From assembly GCA_910585075.1 (NCBI GenBank), contig CAJUED010000012.1, positions 34,554 through 98,553 on the forward strand: a stretch of 64,000 nucleotides of DNA, written 5' to 3'. A program made the position numbers and the translations under genes. The notes below the pieces were generated by a model. It was not told the DNA's origin. It saw only the letters and a list, made by a program, of their open reading frames with translations, and made no database searches. This stretch comes from an uncultured Lachnospiraceae bacterium (GTDB lineage Bacteria; Bacillota; Clostridia; Lachnospirales; Lachnospiraceae). Position 1 is the stretch's first letter. Each line of letters starts with the position of its first letter. Below are positions 1-8,750 of this stretch, piece after piece.

Positions 1-39
1 ACATTCTATTTCCCACTCTATGCAATGCCATAAGCTTCA

Positions 40-1050
40 TTAACTGTTTTTCCGGGCGGTCACGCTGACCCACTCACCTTGGCAGTTCACCTCAAGCACT
101 TCAAGGCCTGCTGCCTCCACAGCCTTCACCACCGTTTCTTCCTTATCGTCGATAATACCGGAGGTAATGTAAATGCCGCCCTTTTTCAGCTGATGAACGA
201 TTACCGGCGTCAAATTCACCAGCACCTCCGCCAGAATATTGGCCACCACAATGTCATAGCATTCGTAGCCCACCTTATCCTGCACTTCCTTTTCCGTGAT
301 AATATTGCCAATCATCATGGTAAAATCATCCGGCCCTATCCCATTTGCTTCCATATTCTCCCGAACCGCATCCACCGCGCAAGGGTCTAAGTCGGTTCCC
401 ACCGCCCTTTTGGCCCCAAACATAAGAGAGAGGATTGCCAGAATACCGCTTCCTGTCCCAACGTCCAAAAGCGTTGTCTTCGGCGTAATATACTTTCGGA
501 GAGCCCTGATGCACAGCTGGGTGGTATCATGCATACCGGTTCCGAAAGCCGTGCCCGGGTCAATGTGAAGAATCATTTTATCCGTATCCTCAGGCTCCAC
601 TTCCTCCCAGGAGGGAATCACCAGCACATCGTCTATGGTAAATTGATGGAAATACTGTTTCCAGTTGTTAATCCAGTCAATATCCTCTGTCTCCTCGATA
701 CTGACCGAGCCTTCCCCTATGTCCATAAAACATCTTAAATCTTCCAGCTCTCTTTTCACATTTTCAAGAATCACATCCGCCGTGGTCTCCTCGCCGCCCA
801 AAATAAGTCTGCCGCAGCCATCTTCACCGGTCTCCCCCTCTTTCTCCTCCACAAAAAAGCTCAAATAAGCAATTCCGTCATCCTCAGGCCCGTCCGGTAA
901 AATATCCACAAACATCTGCTCCTTCTCAAGAGCGGTAAGCGGTACCTTATCCTCAATCTGTGCCCCCTCAAGCCCTATATCATACAGCGTGCTGATTATC
1001 ACATCCTCCGCGTCCGTAATCGTCTTTATCTTAAATTTCATCCATTTCAT
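40..1050 (-). CDS. prmA: Ribosomal protein L11 methyltransferase
   Basis: PrmA-family SAM-dependent methyltransferase that trimethylates ribosomal protein L11 in the cytosol. The conserved GTAFGTGMHDTT segment (about residues 166-177) precedes SAM motif I, DVGTGSGILAI (about 196-206), and a VANILAEV motif follows, as in PrmA. At 336 residues it is near family length. I start at the ATG encoding MKWMKFKIK because GGAG lies 6 nt upstream; an ATG four codons earlier is possible. The last 39 nt of the window edge downstream may hold the start of the next minus-strand gene (rsmE often follows prmA), but too little is visible to call it. Confidence 0.93.
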   Translation of the reverse strand: MKWMKFKIKTITDAEDVIISTLYDIGLEGAQIEDKVPLTALEKEQMFVDILPDGPEDDGIAYLSFFVEEKEGETGEDGCGRLILGGEETTADVILENVKRELEDLRCFMDIGEGSVSIEETEDIDWINNWKQYFHQFTIDDVLVIPSWEEVEPEDTDKMILHIDPGTAFGTGMHDTTQLCIRALRKYITPKTTLLDVGTGSGILAILSLMFGAKRAVGTDLDPCAVDAVRENMEANGIGPDDFTMMIGNIITEKEVQDKVGYECYDIVVANILAEVLVNLTPVIVHQLKKGGIYITSGIIDDKEETVVKAVEAAGLEVLEVNCQGEWVSVTARKNS

Positions 1051-1233
1051 AAACATCTCCATTCTTGCCGGCGGCCACAGCTTTGGGCGTCAGCACAAAC
1101 TTCCGCACATCATTGACTGTTGAACATTTACATATTATCATAGAAATAACTTTGGTGCTATACAAAAATAGAAAGACTAACAGAGCGCTACGGTAACGCC
1201 GAAAGGCTGAACTGTCGCAACGGAGGATTTTTC

Positions 1234-2085
1234 ATGATACAGGATATTTACCCCAAAATTTACCACAATGAATATCATGATGTGAAGCCGTCACAAAATG
1301 ACTTTATTTTTATCTTTCACAAAAACACCGTGCTTTTACGGTTTCAGGACGGAAAACTGCGTTATCCCACCTTACGGGAAATGGAGGGCCTGCCCTATGG
1401 GTACTATTACCTGTTTTCCATAGACGATTACAGGTATTTCCTTGCATATCCGAAGGACGGCCGGAAACAGGACGAGGAGACCCCTTCGGTTTTGCCGGAG
1501 CCTTATCACTATGAAGATGTGCGTATTTTCCGCACCGCTGTTTCCAGGCACAGCGCCTTTGCCGGTATTACGGCCCACCACCTTTTCGGCTGGTATCAGG
1601 CCAACCGGTTCTGCGGCCGCTGCGGGCACAAAATGCTCCCGGACCACAAGGAGCGGATGCTGTTCTGCCCTGACTGCCATAATATGGTTTACCCCAGGAT
1701 TTCTCCTGCGGTGATTGTGGGGGTTTTAAATGGAGACAAGCTTTTGATGAGCAAATACGCCGGACGTTCCTATGCCAATTATGCCCTCATTGCAGGCTTT
1801 ACGGAAATCGGCGAGAGCGTGGAACAGACCGTGGCAAGAGAGGTCATGGAGGAGGTTGGACTTAAGGTAAAAAATATACGCTATTATAAGAGCCAGCCCT
1901 GGGCCTTTTCAGGAAGCCTTCTCATGGGATTTTTCTGCGACCTGGATGGTTCGGACCAGATTACCCTGGACACAAACGAGCTTGCCGAGGCCGGGTGGTA
2001 CGGCAGGGATGAAATCCATTTGGAGGATGACAACGTGAGTCTCACCCGGGAAATGATTATGTTATTCAAAAGAGGGCAAAAATAG
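1234..2085 (+). CDS. nudC: NAD(H) pyrophosphatase, Nudix family (NudC-like)
   Basis: Predicted NADH/NAD-cap pyrophosphatase, hydrolysing NAD(H) to NMN(H) and AMP. A zinc ribbon is formed by Cys127/Cys130 (CGRCG) and Cys145/Cys148 (CPDC). It is followed by a complete Nudix box at residues 188-210 with the REVMEEVG core. This domain order (N-terminal domain, Zn ribbon, Nudix) is that of NudC, and 283 residues fits. The ATG is preceded by GGAGG 7 nt upstream. It is divergent from prmA and followed 29 nt later by nagA, so the two plus-strand genes are probably co-transcribed. Confidence 0.93.
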   Translation: MIQDIYPKIYHNEYHDVKPSQNDFIFIFHKNTVLLRFQDGKLRYPTLREMEGLPYGYYYLFSIDDYRYFLAYPKDGRKQDEETPSVLPEPYHYEDVRIFRTAVSRHSAFAGITAHHLFGWYQANRFCGRCGHKMLPDHKERMLFCPDCHNMVYPRISPAVIVGVLNGDKLLMSKYAGRSYANYALIAGFTEIGESVEQTVAREVMEEVGLKVKNIRYYKSQPWAFSGSLLMGFFCDLDGSDQITLDTNELAEAGWYGRDEIHLEDDNVSLTREMIMLFKRGQK

Positions 2086-2114
2086 ATTGAATCAGGAAAG
2101 GAGCAGAAATTGTT

Positions 2115-3263
2115 ATGATAATACAGAGTAAAAGAGTATGGATTGGCGGTCAGTTTTCCCCCGCCCAGCTGAACATTCAGGGTCAGAAAATCGAGGACAT
2201 TTATCCCTGGGGTACCAGAGCCCTTACGGATTCCGATAAAGATTATGGTAATCTGCGTATCGTGCCTGGCTTTATCGACGTGCACACCCACGGCGCTTAC
2301 GGCTATGACACCAACGAGGCAAATCCCGAAGGACTGCGAAACTGGACAAGGCGTATCCCGGAGGAAGGCGTCACCGCCCTTCTTCCTACCACCGTCACCC
2401 AGATGCCCCCGGTTCTTTCCGCCGCCGTGTCTAATGTTGCAAAGGTTATGGAAGAAGGTTACGAAGGGGCTGAAATCCTGGGCATTCATTTCGAAGGCCC
2501 CTATCTTGATATGCAATATAAAGGCGCACAGCCTCCGGAAGCAATTGCTGCCCCCACCGTGGAGCAATTTCGCATGTATCAGGAAGCCGCTCACGGCCAA
2601 ATCAAATATATCACTCTGGCACCGGAACATGACCCGGATTTTGCACTGACGAAATTCTGCGTTTCTCACGGGATCGTTGTGAGCATGGGACATTCCTCCG
2701 CAGATTATGCCACGGCTCTTATGGGAATTGCCAACGGCGCTATGAGCATGACCCACGTGTACAACGGCATGACCGCTTATCACCACCGGGAACCGGGGCT
2801 TGTGGGAACCGCCCTGCGTATACGGGAAATCTATGGGGAAGTTGTCTGTGACGGCTGTCACTCCCACCTGGCTGCCTTAAATAATTTCTTCACCGCTAAG
2901 GGAAAAGACTACGCCATTATGATCAGCGATTCTCTCCAGGCAAAATACTGCCCGCCCGGTAAAACCTATGAGCTGGGCGGCCATCCCTATCAAGTTGGGG
3001 AGGATGGCCTTGCAAGGCTCACCGGAACGGACACCATTGCCGGCAGCACTCTAAACATCAATAAGGGGCTGAAAATTCTGGTGGAGGACGCCATGATACC
3101 CTTCCATGCGGCGCTGAATTCCTGCACCACCAATCCTGCACGAGCGCTCCGTTTGGATAATCGTAAAGGGAAACTGACCGCAGGTTTTGATGCGGACATT
3201 GTGGTGTTACAGGATAATTATGATGTAATGCAAACCTACTGCCGCGGAAGGCAAATGCTCTGA
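2115..3263 (+). CDS. nagA: N-acetylglucosamine-6-phosphate deacetylase
   Basis: Amidohydrolase that removes the acetyl group from GlcNAc-6-P, feeding aminosugars to glycolysis and peptidoglycan recycling. Visible signatures are PGFIDVHTHG (about residues 51-60), HFEGPYLD with the metal-binding Glu, GHSSAD, HVYNGM followed by HHREPG, DGCHSH, and the SDSLQA segment with the catalytic Asp. Length (382) is normal. An AAAGGAG lies upstream of the ATG. A strong terminator follows directly. No nagB lies next to it, so the deaminase must be elsewhere. Confidence 0.94.
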   Translation: MIIQSKRVWIGGQFSPAQLNIQGQKIEDIYPWGTRALTDSDKDYGNLRIVPGFIDVHTHGAYGYDTNEANPEGLRNWTRRIPEEGVTALLPTTVTQMPPVLSAAVSNVAKVMEEGYEGAEILGIHFEGPYLDMQYKGAQPPEAIAAPTVEQFRMYQEAAHGQIKYITLAPEHDPDFALTKFCVSHGIVVSMGHSSADYATALMGIANGAMSMTHVYNGMTAYHHREPGLVGTALRIREIYGEVVCDGCHSHLAALNNFFTAKGKDYAIMISDSLQAKYCPPGKTYELGGHPYQVGEDGLARLTGTDTIAGSTLNINKGLKILVEDAMIPFHAALNSCTTNPARALRLDNRKGKLTAGFDADIVVLQDNYDVMQTYCRGRQML

Positions 3264-3270
3264 TTCACTT

Positions 3271-3306
3271 GCGGGCAGGGAAATTTTCCCTGCCCGCTAT
3301 TTTTAT
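3271..3306 (+). terminator. Intrinsic terminator after nagA
   Basis: Perfect inverted repeat GCGGGCAGGGAAA / TTTCCCTGCCCGC followed by TATTTTTAT, 8 nt after the nagA stop. The A-rich side could also serve the minus-strand small membrane gene. Confidence 0.9.
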
Positions 3307-3351
3307 ATTGGGCCATGCGCCGGTAAAGCGCCTTTCCATCCTCTCCGTATT

Positions 3352-3576
3352 TTATTCCTTCCGCAAAAGCATGATTCCCGAAACCACCACCGTCACCCCG
3401 GAGAGAAGCATGCGCAGCCAATCCATCATAAGCCAAAATTCTCCGCCGCACACGGCAGCCGGCGTTGTATTATGCTCATCCACAAAAACGCCCATATTCC
3501 AAAACAGCCTTAACGATATCAGCAAAATACCCAAACTGCAAATAAAAATTACCAACAATAACGCCTTCTTTTTCAT
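3352..3576 (-). CDS. Small membrane protein of unknown function
   Basis: 74-residue protein starting MKKKALLLVIFICSLG, with AAAGGAATGAGAGG upstream. An upstream in-frame start would add 14 residues but lacks a ribosome-binding site. Two hydrophobic segments (about residues 4-22 and 50-70) flank a short polar loop, suggesting two transmembrane helices or a signal anchor plus a tail anchor. No family recognised. It lies alone on the minus strand downstream of the GH13 gene and faces nagA. Confidence 0.55.
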   Translation of the reverse strand: MKKKALLLVIFICSLGILLISLRLFWNMGVFVDEHNTTPAAVCGGEFWLMMDWLRMLLSGVTVVVSGIMLLRKE

Positions 3577-3619
3577 CCTCTCATTCCTTTCGGTTCGGCT
3601 TTTTCTGTTAATCCCCATA

Positions 3620-3690
3620 CTGCCGACAACTCACAAATTGGGACATCAGCTCAGATTTTCAGGAAAAAATCTTTGATTTTTCAATCTAAT
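3620..3690 (+). repeat. Dispersed intergenic repeat, copy 1
   Basis: Begins CTGCCGACAACTCACAAATT and ends in the palindrome GAAAAAATCTTTGATTTTTC. A related block occurs at 22743-22812 and, more weakly, at 33241-33297. Here it sits just downstream of the GH13 gene, and the palindrome could act as that gene's terminator on the minus strand. Confidence 0.55.
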
Positions 3691-3716
3691 CCCACATGCT
3701 TTCAAAACCTGTAAAT

Positions 3717-5843
3717 TTATGCTTTCCATGCATTTCTGGAAAACTTCTTATGATATTTCATCACGATAGCTGATGTGGCCGGAAGGGTCACGCGCATCTT
3801 TCCTGCCGTCACCGAATGCTCGCATGGCTCTACACTATGTCCTTCGGCTGTGGTAAGCATCAATTGCTTCATCCTGCTTTCTTTTGGAATGCCCAGATGC
3901 CAGACGGAAAACTCTCTTGTCACCTCATGGTCATTGTTATTTACCAGCACAACAGTGACCTCCCTACGGTTAAACCTTCCGTAACCAAGCACATTATAAT
4001 CCCCGTCTATATATTTCAGAGATCCTGTTTTTATCTCCTGGTTTTCCTTGTGGATGCGTATCATTTCCCTGTGGAACTCTATCAGCTCTTTATCCTCATG
4101 GCCCCAGGGATAGCTTCTTCTGTTGTCCGGATCCGTAAAACCACAGACACCGGCCTCATCCCCATAATAGATTGTCGGAGCGCCCGGCCAGGTCATCTGA
4201 ATCACCACCGCCTCCCGCAGAACCGCTTTATTCACTCCCTCATCGGCTGCCCACGCTCCCAGCGTATTGGTTCTGCCCACCTTTCTGTTGGTTCTGGTTA
4301 AAAATCTGGAATGGTCATGGTTGGAGAGCTCGTTCATTGCTATCTGAAGGGAAGGGGTTGTAAAGTTCGCCATGTAATGCCGCATAGCGCCCATAAAATT
4401 ATCCGCGCTCCCCAGCATATCCCCCCTGTAGTCGTCGCTGTGCTTCTGCATTCCCGTCAGGAACCAGGTTACCGGCTCCATAAACGCATCATAGTTCATG
4501 ACCGTATCCCATTCCTTACCGTTTAACCATTCCCTGGGATTTCCGTAATGCTCCGCCAGCACAATCGCCTCCGGGTTGGCCTCCCTGACCGCTTTCCTGA
4601 ATTCCTGCCAGAAATGATGATTAAACTCCGGGCTATGGCCTAAATCCGCCGCCACATCCAGACGCCATCCGTCCGCATTATAAGGGGGAGAAACCCACTT
4701 GGCCGCCACCTTCATGATATAATCAAATAAGTCCTTTGACATCTCATAGTTGAGCTTAGGCAGCGTATCATGTCCCCACCAGCCGTCATAACTTCCATTA
4801 TATGGCCAGGCGTTCTCATCATAAAACTGAAAATAATCATTATAAGGGCTTTCCTTGCAAATATGCGCTCCCTTCTCATAATCCGGCGCATTTTCGTAAA
4901 TCCTTTCCCTGTCCATCCACTTGTTAAAGGAACCACAGTGATTAAACACGCCGTCCAAAATCACCCTTATACCTCTCCTGTGGGCTTCCTCCACCACTTT
5001 GGCAAACAGCTCGTTGCTAGCCTCCAGGTTCTTCTTATTTGTCACCCGGTCTATATATCTGGACGCAAACCGATTTTCCCTGCAATCATCACGGAGCAGT
5101 TCCCCCTCGTCACTGACAATCTTTCCGATATGGGGGTCTATATAGTCGTAATCCTGTATATCATATTTGTGATTGGAAGGGGAGACAAACAAGGGATTAA
5201 AATAAATCACGTCTATCCCAAGCTCCTGCAGATAGTCCATCTTATCCAGTACACCCTGCAAATCGCCGCCGTAAAACTCCCGAACGCCCATCTCCGCAGG
5301 ATATTTATTCCAGTCATCCACCTTTACCGTCTTATTTCCAATGTATTCATACTCGGAAGTAAGCACATCATTGGAAGGATCCCCATTATAAAAACGATCC
5401 ACATAAATCTGATACATAACGGCGCCCTTGGCCCATTTGGGCGTTTTAAACCCGGGAATGACCCGGAAAGCATATTCAGGCAGCGCTTCCTTCACCACGC
5501 CCCTGACGTCATATATACATTTTATTTTACCTGCATGAACTTCAAAATAATAGGAGAATTCTTCTTCCTCTATTTCCACCTGGCAGGCAAAAAAATCAAA
5601 ATTTTCATCACAGCTTTCTTTCAGCATCAAATGCTTAACGCCGCCGCTCACCATAAAAACTCTGTCTACGTTATTTAAATCTGCCCGGAACCTGATCGTA
5701 ATCTGTGAATAGGGATTTGGTTCCGATGGAGATAAATAATCCTCCGTAGTATCACTAAACAAAGCCTTCCTGTTAAAAACAGGCCGCATGCCGGATATAT
5801 ACTGTCTGCTTCGCTCCGCTCTCACTAACCGTTCTAAATCCAT
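3717..5843 (-). CDS. Glycoside hydrolase family 13 enzyme (neopullulanase/cyclomaltodextrinase-like)
   Basis: 708-residue alpha-amylase superfamily enzyme. An N-terminal beta-rich domain (about residues 30-130) precedes the barrel, as in the maltogenic amylase/neopullulanase group. All conserved GH13 regions are visible: DGVFNHCG (region I), GWRLDVAADLG with the nucleophile Asp, IVLAEHYG with the acid/base Glu, and ELSNHDHSRF with the third catalytic Asp. There is no signal peptide, so it should act in the cytosol on imported maltodextrins. No transporter lies nearby. The exact specificity cannot be read from sequence alone. Confidence 0.88.
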   Translation of the reverse strand: MDLERLVRAERSRQYISGMRPVFNRKALFSDTTEDYLSPSEPNPYSQITIRFRADLNNVDRVFMVSGGVKHLMLKESCDENFDFFACQVEIEEEEFSYYFEVHAGKIKCIYDVRGVVKEALPEYAFRVIPGFKTPKWAKGAVMYQIYVDRFYNGDPSNDVLTSEYEYIGNKTVKVDDWNKYPAEMGVREFYGGDLQGVLDKMDYLQELGIDVIYFNPLFVSPSNHKYDIQDYDYIDPHIGKIVSDEGELLRDDCRENRFASRYIDRVTNKKNLEASNELFAKVVEEAHRRGIRVILDGVFNHCGSFNKWMDRERIYENAPDYEKGAHICKESPYNDYFQFYDENAWPYNGSYDGWWGHDTLPKLNYEMSKDLFDYIMKVAAKWVSPPYNADGWRLDVAADLGHSPEFNHHFWQEFRKAVREANPEAIVLAEHYGNPREWLNGKEWDTVMNYDAFMEPVTWFLTGMQKHSDDYRGDMLGSADNFMGAMRHYMANFTTPSLQIAMNELSNHDHSRFLTRTNRKVGRTNTLGAWAADEGVNKAVLREAVVIQMTWPGAPTIYYGDEAGVCGFTDPDNRRSYPWGHEDKELIEFHREMIRIHKENQEIKTGSLKYIDGDYNVLGYGRFNRREVTVVLVNNNDHEVTREFSVWHLGIPKESRMKQLMLTTAEGHSVEPCEHSVTAGKMRVTLPATSAIVMKYHKKFSRNAWKA

Positions 5844-5927
5844 ACCAACAGCTCCATTCTATCAAAATTTTTCCATGACTATATTACACTATCTCAAAGA
5901 TATTCGTCAACATTTTCGCCAAAACGT

Positions 5928-5962
5928 AAAAAAGACAGTAATTTTACTTACTGTCCTTTTTA
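5928..5962 (-). terminator. Terminator downstream of ftsH
   Basis: Stem GACAGTAA / TTACTGTC. On the minus strand it is followed by TTTTTT, about 155 nt after the ftsH stop. The other strand also carries a T-run, so it may be bidirectional. Confidence 0.6.
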
Positions 5963-6118
5963 GAGAAGGTATTTCTTTCTTATGGGGGTATAGCAAAAAA
6001 CTATATAATGTATTGGGGGGTTACAAGTAGTATAATAGCATACCCTCACTTTTGCGTAAATACTCACGATTCACAAATATTACAAATTCGGCCATTCATT
6101 TTTGTGCAATATTTACAA

Positions 6119-7957
6119 TCAGCTTTCAAAAAACGCCTCGGGAGAGGTATTTCCCCGGTTAAACAGGGCCTCAAATTCATCCCTTCCGATTTTTTCCTTC
6201 TGAAGGAGAAGCTCCGCACACCCGTGAAGCACCTGCATATGCTCCAAAATAATCGCCTTTGCCTTTCCGTAACAGTCATCGATAATGCTCTTTACTTCCT
6301 TATCAATCTCCCCTGCCACCAGCTCACTGTGGCTCTTGGTATGCGCTAAATCTCTGCCGATAAATACCTCGTCGTCATCGCTGTTATAATTAATAACCCC
6401 GATATTCTCCGACATACCATATCTGGTCACCATATCCCTTGCCGCCTTGGTTGCTTTCTTGATATCGCTGGAAGCTCCGGTGGTAATATCATTAAAAATG
6501 ATTTCCTCCGCAATTCTTCCTCCCAGAGACACCATAATATCCTGCAGCATTTTCCCCTTGGTGATAAACATTTCATCATTTTCAGGCAGCGGCATTGTAT
6601 AACCTGCTGCGCCAAGTCCTGTAGGAATAATGGACACCGTGTATACAGGCCCCACATCCGGCAGCACATGGAATAAAATGGCATGGCCCGCTTCATGGTA
6701 GGCCGTAATTTTCTTTTCCTTGTCGGTAATGATGCGGCTTTTCTTTTCCGCACCGATTCCTACCTTAATAAATGCTTTCTTAATATCTTCCTGTATGACG
6801 AAACTTCTGTTTTCTTTAGCTGCAACAATAGAGGCTTCATTCAGGAGGTTTTCAAGATCCGCTCCGGTAAATCCCGCCGTTGTCTGGGCAATCTGCTTTA
6901 AATCCACATCCTCTGCAAGAGGCTTATTTCTGGCATGTACTTTCAGGATGTCTTCCCTTCCACCGATATCCGGCCGGTTCACGCTGATTTTCCTGTCAAA
7001 ACGTCCGGGGCGCAGGATAGCCGGGTCTAAAATATCCACACGGTTGGTAGCCGCCAGCACAATAATTCCCTCATTAACGCCAAAGCCGTCCATCTCAACA
7101 AGCAGCTGGTTTAAGGTCTGTTCCCGCTCATCATGGCCGCCTCCCATTCCGGTGCCACGGCGTCTGGCCACCGCGTCAATTTCGTCTATAAACACAATAC
7201 ACGGCGCATGTCTCTTTGCGTCCTCGAACAAATCCCGGACTCTGGAAGCGCCCACACCTACAAACATCTCCACAAAGTCAGAACCGGAAATGCTAAAGAA
7301 AGGAACTCCCGCCTCACCTGCAATCGCTTTGGCCAGCAGTGTCTTACCTGTACCAGGCGCTCCCTCTAAGAGCACACCCTTGGGGATTCTTGCACCCACC
7401 TTGGTAAATTTAGCCGGCTCCTTTAGAAATTCCACAATTTCTTCCAATTCTTCTTTTTCTTCCTTAAGGCCGGCCACATCCTTTAGCATAATCTTCCCAT
7501 CACCCATGGAAAGCCTTGCACGGCTCTTACCGAAATTCATCATCTTGCTGTTGCCGCCCGTATTCTGGCTGTTCATCATCACAAAGAAGAACACCATCAC
7601 AATAATGGCAAGCAGTACCGGAAATACGCTTGTCAAAAACCAGCTTTCTTCCTGTACCTTTTTTACCTCCGGGTCCACTCCGTAAGATATGAGGAGTTCC
7701 TCTATCTCTCTTACATCCGTTGCATACAGCGTCCTGCCGGGCCCGTCGCTTAATATAAAGTCCACCTCTCCGGTAGGCGTCTCCCGGCTGGGAGAAATGC
7801 TGGCGTACACCACATTTCCCTCTTTTAAATCCTCTATCAGTTCGCCTCTGGTATATTCCACCTGATTATTGTCAAGCAGATTCGGAATCACTAAAAGCGC
7901 CAGCAGCAGCAATACCAGTACAAAATATGCACTATATCCTTTATTTCTCTTATTCAA
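6119..7957 (-). CDS. ftsH: ATP-dependent zinc metalloprotease FtsH
   Basis: Membrane-bound AAA+ protease that degrades misassembled membrane proteins and selected cytosolic substrates. Transmembrane helices lie at about residues 9-25 and 108-127. Walker A GAPGTGKT is at 199-206, Walker B FIDEID at 256-261, the SRH (ATNRVDILDPAILRPGRFDR) follows, and the zinc-site HEAGH is at 421-425. I start at the TTG (LNKRNKGYS) because AGGGGG sits 7 nt upstream and this matches family N-termini. The frame stays open further upstream to an ATG without a ribosome-binding site. 612 residues is normal. It follows hpt in the conserved tilS-hpt-ftsH order. Confidence 0.95.
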   Translation of the reverse strand: MNKRNKGYSAYFVLVLLLLALLVIPNLLDNNQVEYTRGELIEDLKEGNVVYASISPSRETPTGEVDFILSDGPGRTLYATDVREIEELLISYGVDPEVKKVQEESWFLTSVFPVLLAIIVMVFFFVMMNSQNTGGNSKMMNFGKSRARLSMGDGKIMLKDVAGLKEEKEELEEIVEFLKEPAKFTKVGARIPKGVLLEGAPGTGKTLLAKAIAGEAGVPFFSISGSDFVEMFVGVGASRVRDLFEDAKRHAPCIVFIDEIDAVARRRGTGMGGGHDEREQTLNQLLVEMDGFGVNEGIIVLAATNRVDILDPAILRPGRFDRKISVNRPDIGGREDILKVHARNKPLAEDVDLKQIAQTTAGFTGADLENLLNEASIVAAKENRSFVIQEDIKKAFIKVGIGAEKKSRIITDKEKKITAYHEAGHAILFHVLPDVGPVYTVSIIPTGLGAAGYTMPLPENDEMFITKGKMLQDIMVSLGGRIAEEIIFNDITTGASSDIKKATKAARDMVTRYGMSENIGVINYNSDDDEVFIGRDLAHTKSHSELVAGEIDKEVKSIIDDCYGKAKAIILEHMQVLHGCAELLLQKEKIGRDEFEALFNRGNTSPEAFFES

Positions 7958-8116
7958 TGTCTTACCCCCTGCATACCGCAGGCCATAATGTATTACAGGC
8001 CAAACCCTCCCGGGGCTTATCTGCTGCGTCTGCGGTACTGCAATTATCATTTTTTACAGGCAGAGACAAAGTCGTCCCTTTGTCCTTCGCGCTATTGAAA
8101 GCCGCAATGCCCGGCT

Positions 8117-8641
8117 CTACTCAAACTCCACTATGCCGATATAAGGGAGATTTCTGTACCTCTGGTCATAATCAAGCCCATATCCCACCACAAACTCATC
8201 GGGTATCTGAAAGCCTGTGTAATCCACATTCACATCCACCACTCTCCGGTCCGGCTTGTCAAGCAATGTACACAGCCTGAGGCTTTCCGGCCCTCTGTCC
8301 TTAAGCATTTCCAGGAGATAGCTCAGCGTACGTCCGGAATCTACAATATCTTCTATCACGATAACATTTTTCCCTTTCAGCGGTTCATCCAGGTCTTTTA
8401 CGATCCTCACCACACCGCTGGACTTGGTTTCGCTTCCATAGCTGGAAACTGACATGAAGTCCAGGGACACAGGTACACTGATTCTTTTCGCCAGCTCACA
8501 CATAAAAAAGCTTCCACCTTTTAATACACAGACAAGGTGCACCTGCTTTCCGGCATAATCCTTACTGATTTGTTCTCCAATCTCTTTGATTTTAGCGTCC
8601 ACTTCTTCTTCTGACAACAGTACTTTGATTTTTTCAGCCAT
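8117..8641 (-). CDS. hpt: Hypoxanthine phosphoribosyltransferase
   Basis: Purine salvage enzyme converting hypoxanthine (and guanine) plus PRPP to IMP/GMP. The type I PRTase signature VIVIEDIVDSGRTLSYLL is visible, and the C-terminal VVGYGLDYDQRYRNLPYIG is typical of bacterial HGPRTs. 174 residues is normal. It lies between tilS and ftsH, the widely conserved Firmicutes order. Confidence 0.95.
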   Translation of the reverse strand: MAEKIKVLLSEEEVDAKIKEIGEQISKDYAGKQVHLVCVLKGGSFFMCELAKRISVPVSLDFMSVSSYGSETKSSGVVRIVKDLDEPLKGKNVIVIEDIVDSGRTLSYLLEMLKDRGPESLRLCTLLDKPDRRVVDVNVDYTGFQIPDEFVVGYGLDYDQRYRNLPYIGIVEFE

Positions 8642-8750
8642 ATCACTGACTCCTTTCTTCCTGGGGCGGTTCTTCCGTTTCCGCCTGTACTTTTACGGAC
8701 CTTGCTCCATACGGCCGCTCTGCCGCGCGCAGCCATCGAACCTTCGGCCT

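Noticed and set aside
1..39. Start of an rsmE-like gene on the minus strand at the window edge
   Set aside because: Only a few codons could be present and no ribosome-binding site is clear.
1884..2867. 327-residue ORF antisense to nudC and nagA
   Set aside because: Spans the ends of two real genes on the other strand; no independent support.
4770..5678. 302-residue plus-strand ORF inside the GH13 gene
   Set aside because: Antisense to an intact GH13 frame with all catalytic motifs; no start signal.
6720..7685. 321-residue ORF antisense to ftsH
   Set aside because: Shadow of the ftsH coding frame; Ser/Pro/Ala-rich, no ribosome-binding site.
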